From Paenibacillus mangrovi (GTDB lineage: Bacteria > Bacillota > Bacilli > Paenibacillales > Paenibacillaceae): a stretch of 64,000 bases of DNA. The DNA lies in assembly GCF_022898935.1 (NCBI RefSeq), contig NZ_JALIRP010000002.1, forward strand, positions 1 through 64,000. The letters are read 5' to 3'. The stretch's first letter is position 1. Every line of letters begins with the position of its first letter. Of the stretch, positions 63,371-64,000 are shown piece by piece. The notes under the pieces were generated by a model. It searched no databases. It saw nothing but the letters and a program-made list of their open reading frames with translations, and was not told the origin of the DNA. The translations under genes were made by a program, and so were the position numbers.

Positions 63371-63489
63371 ACGTTCATTAAGTATATGGAAAGAGTCGCC
63401 TACGGCAGATTTGGTTATACCAAGACCGTTAGCAGTCCTAATCCTTCCAAATCTCTAGGAAAAATGAACATGCCAGTCTATGGATAACA

Positions 63490-63522
63490 TCAATGCCAGA
63501 CGTTCCAGAAGTTGCTATACAT
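63490..63522 (-). CDS. Possible Trp-containing leader peptide
   Basis: A ten-codon ORF (MYSNFWNVWH, then TGA) starts at ATG 63522, six bases after the last TRAP triplet, so a GAG-rich stretch that could act as a weak ribosome site is part of the TRAP site. Two of its ten residues are Trp. It resembles in style the Trp-rich leader peptide that controls anti-TRAP in Bacillus. Whether it is translated is unknown. Confidence 0.4.
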   Translation of the reverse strand: MYSNFWNVWH

Positions 63523-63528
63523 ATTGGA

Positions 63529-63576
63529 CTCTGCTCTTCTATACTCAACTCAGCTCATCTAAACTCTACTCAGCTA
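63529..63576 (-). promoter_or_regulatory. TRAP (tryptophan RNA-binding attenuation protein) binding site
   Basis: Ten consecutive (G/U)AG triplets on the minus strand, each separated by exactly two bases: UAG, GAG, GAG, UAG, GAG, GAG, GAG, UAG, GAG, GAG. TRAP, an 11-mer, binds such arrays; the Bacillus subtilis trp leader has 11. Binding would block the antiterminator and let the terminator at 63341-63370 form when tryptophan is plentiful. The TRAP gene (mtrB) is not in this window. Confidence 0.9.
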
Positions 63577-63712
63577 CACGGATTAACCAAGATCTCTATC
63601 CCGGTTCAATCCAAACATTCAGAATGCTCAGAAGTTCACTATGACTTCTTCCATTCTATATACATTGTTCGAAATAGAAGCAATCTATTTCTTCGTTCGA
63701 ACTATGTAAATC

Positions 63713-63742
63713 ACTATACAGGATTAACACTCGTCCTGGCAA
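63713..63742 (-). promoter_or_regulatory. Candidate trpE promoter between aroH and the TRAP leader
   Basis: TTGCCA (63737-63742) and TATAGT (63713-63718) on the minus strand are 18 bases apart. A transcript from here would begin about 130 bases before the TRAP site and include a hairpin (GAAATAGA/TCTATTTC, 63671-63691), comparable in place to the 5' stem-loop of Bacillus trp leaders. Read-through from aroH is also possible. Confidence 0.45.
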
Positions 63743-63760
63743 GTACATCGCTTAAAAAAT

Positions 63761-64000
63761 TTAAGCTTTGGGTGCAGCCAGGTCTGGACGCAGCTTTTTA
63801 GCTTCGTTCAGATACACATGCTTGATTTCGCTTTGACTCTTTTCGGTATTCACCTGAACCATCAGCCGGATGCAGCGCGGCAAGCTCCCTTTCACTGGAA
63901 CCTCCACGGAACACATTAAAGGCACCAGCTCCCAGCCCTCCAGCTGGCGAATGGCTTTTGCCGGAAACGCAGCGTCCAGATCCTGGGTCAGCGTAATCCA
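63761..64000 (-). CDS. aroH: Chorismate mutase, AroH class (3' part)
   Basis: Only the last 79 codons are in the window. The visible part reads [40 protein letters not shown] and [16 protein letters not shown], characteristic of the monofunctional AroH fold with the Arg of PRCIRLM and Tyr of HVYL in the active site. It turns chorismate to prephenate, feeding tyrA and hisC. It lies upstream of trpE as in the Bacillus supraoperon. The start is outside the window. Confidence 0.95.
   Translation of the reverse strand, partial: WITLTQDLDAAFPAKAIRQLEGWELVPLMCSVEVPVKGSLPRCIRLMVQVNTEKSQSEIKHVYLNEAKKLRPDLAAPKA

Noticed and set aside
63371..63528. T-box in the trp leader
   Set aside because: The stem AGATTTGG/CCAAATCT is present but the conserved T-box sequence is missing; TRAP triplets explain the control.
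1..64000. CRISPR arrays, tRNA or rRNA genes
   Set aside because: No regularly spaced repeats and no cloverleaf or rRNA-like stretches were recognised.

Overview
The window looks like a chromosomal segment of a spore-forming Firmicute of the Paenibacillus type. Three things point there: bacillithiol genes (bshA, bshB1), spore-former genes (ypjB-like, tseB, IDEAL protein, Rex), and a gene order in the right two thirds that I recall as the Bacillus subtilis order dnaD-asnS-(ypmB/tseB)-dinG-panDCB-birA-cca-bshA-bshB1-mgsA-dapB-ypjD-ypjC-ypjB-ypjA-qcrCBA-ypiF-tyrA-hisC-trpABFCDE-aroH. Most genes lie on the minus strand. The genus is inferred from gene content and style, not from a marker gene.

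Layout. 1-9 kb: an IS-end-like remnant, an alpha/beta hydrolase, two APH-type kinases, a DeoR regulator with a visible promoter and operator, an aldehyde dehydrogenase/DUF779 pair, DUF4180, and a membrane GGDEF protein. 9-17.4 kb: accessory region, AT-rich from about 11.7 kb. It holds a stand-alone DarB-like ketosynthase, DinB, a VOC protein divergent from a WYL regulator, GNAT, a GDSL hydrolase flanked by 17-bp direct repeats, an extra murF, a broken SEFIR/TIR gene, and two orphan immunity-type genes (CPCC and barstar). 17.4-23 kb: rlmD, csaA, and an ECF sigma/anti-sigma/triplicated membrane protein operon. 23-35 kb: dnaD, asnS, ackA-hbd, an FtsH-like protease without the usual extracytoplasmic loop coupled to a small membrane protein, tseB, mtaD, rex, dinG. 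35-45 kb: panBCD behind a structured leader, birA-cca, bacillithiol genes, mgsA, dapB, mazG-like. 45-54 kb: ypjCBA-like genes, qcrABC with a good promoter, IDEAL, gamma carbonic anhydrase, a second ECF sigma/anti-sigma pair. 54.9-64 kb: the aromatic supraoperon aroH-trpEDCFBA-hisC-tyrA.

The strongest regulatory observations are in leaders. Upstream of trpE there are ten (G/T)AG triplets spaced by exactly two bases (a TRAP site), a terminator whose 5' arm can pair with that site, and a ten-codon ORF with two Trp codons six bases after the TRAP site. Upstream of panB there is a hairpin with two bulged adenosines, resembling the pan RNA motif, followed by an intrinsic terminator just before the panB ribosome binding site. 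The best candidate for an undescribed protein system is the split FtsH-like pair at 27.5-29.5 kb. No rRNA, tRNA or CRISPR array was recognised.
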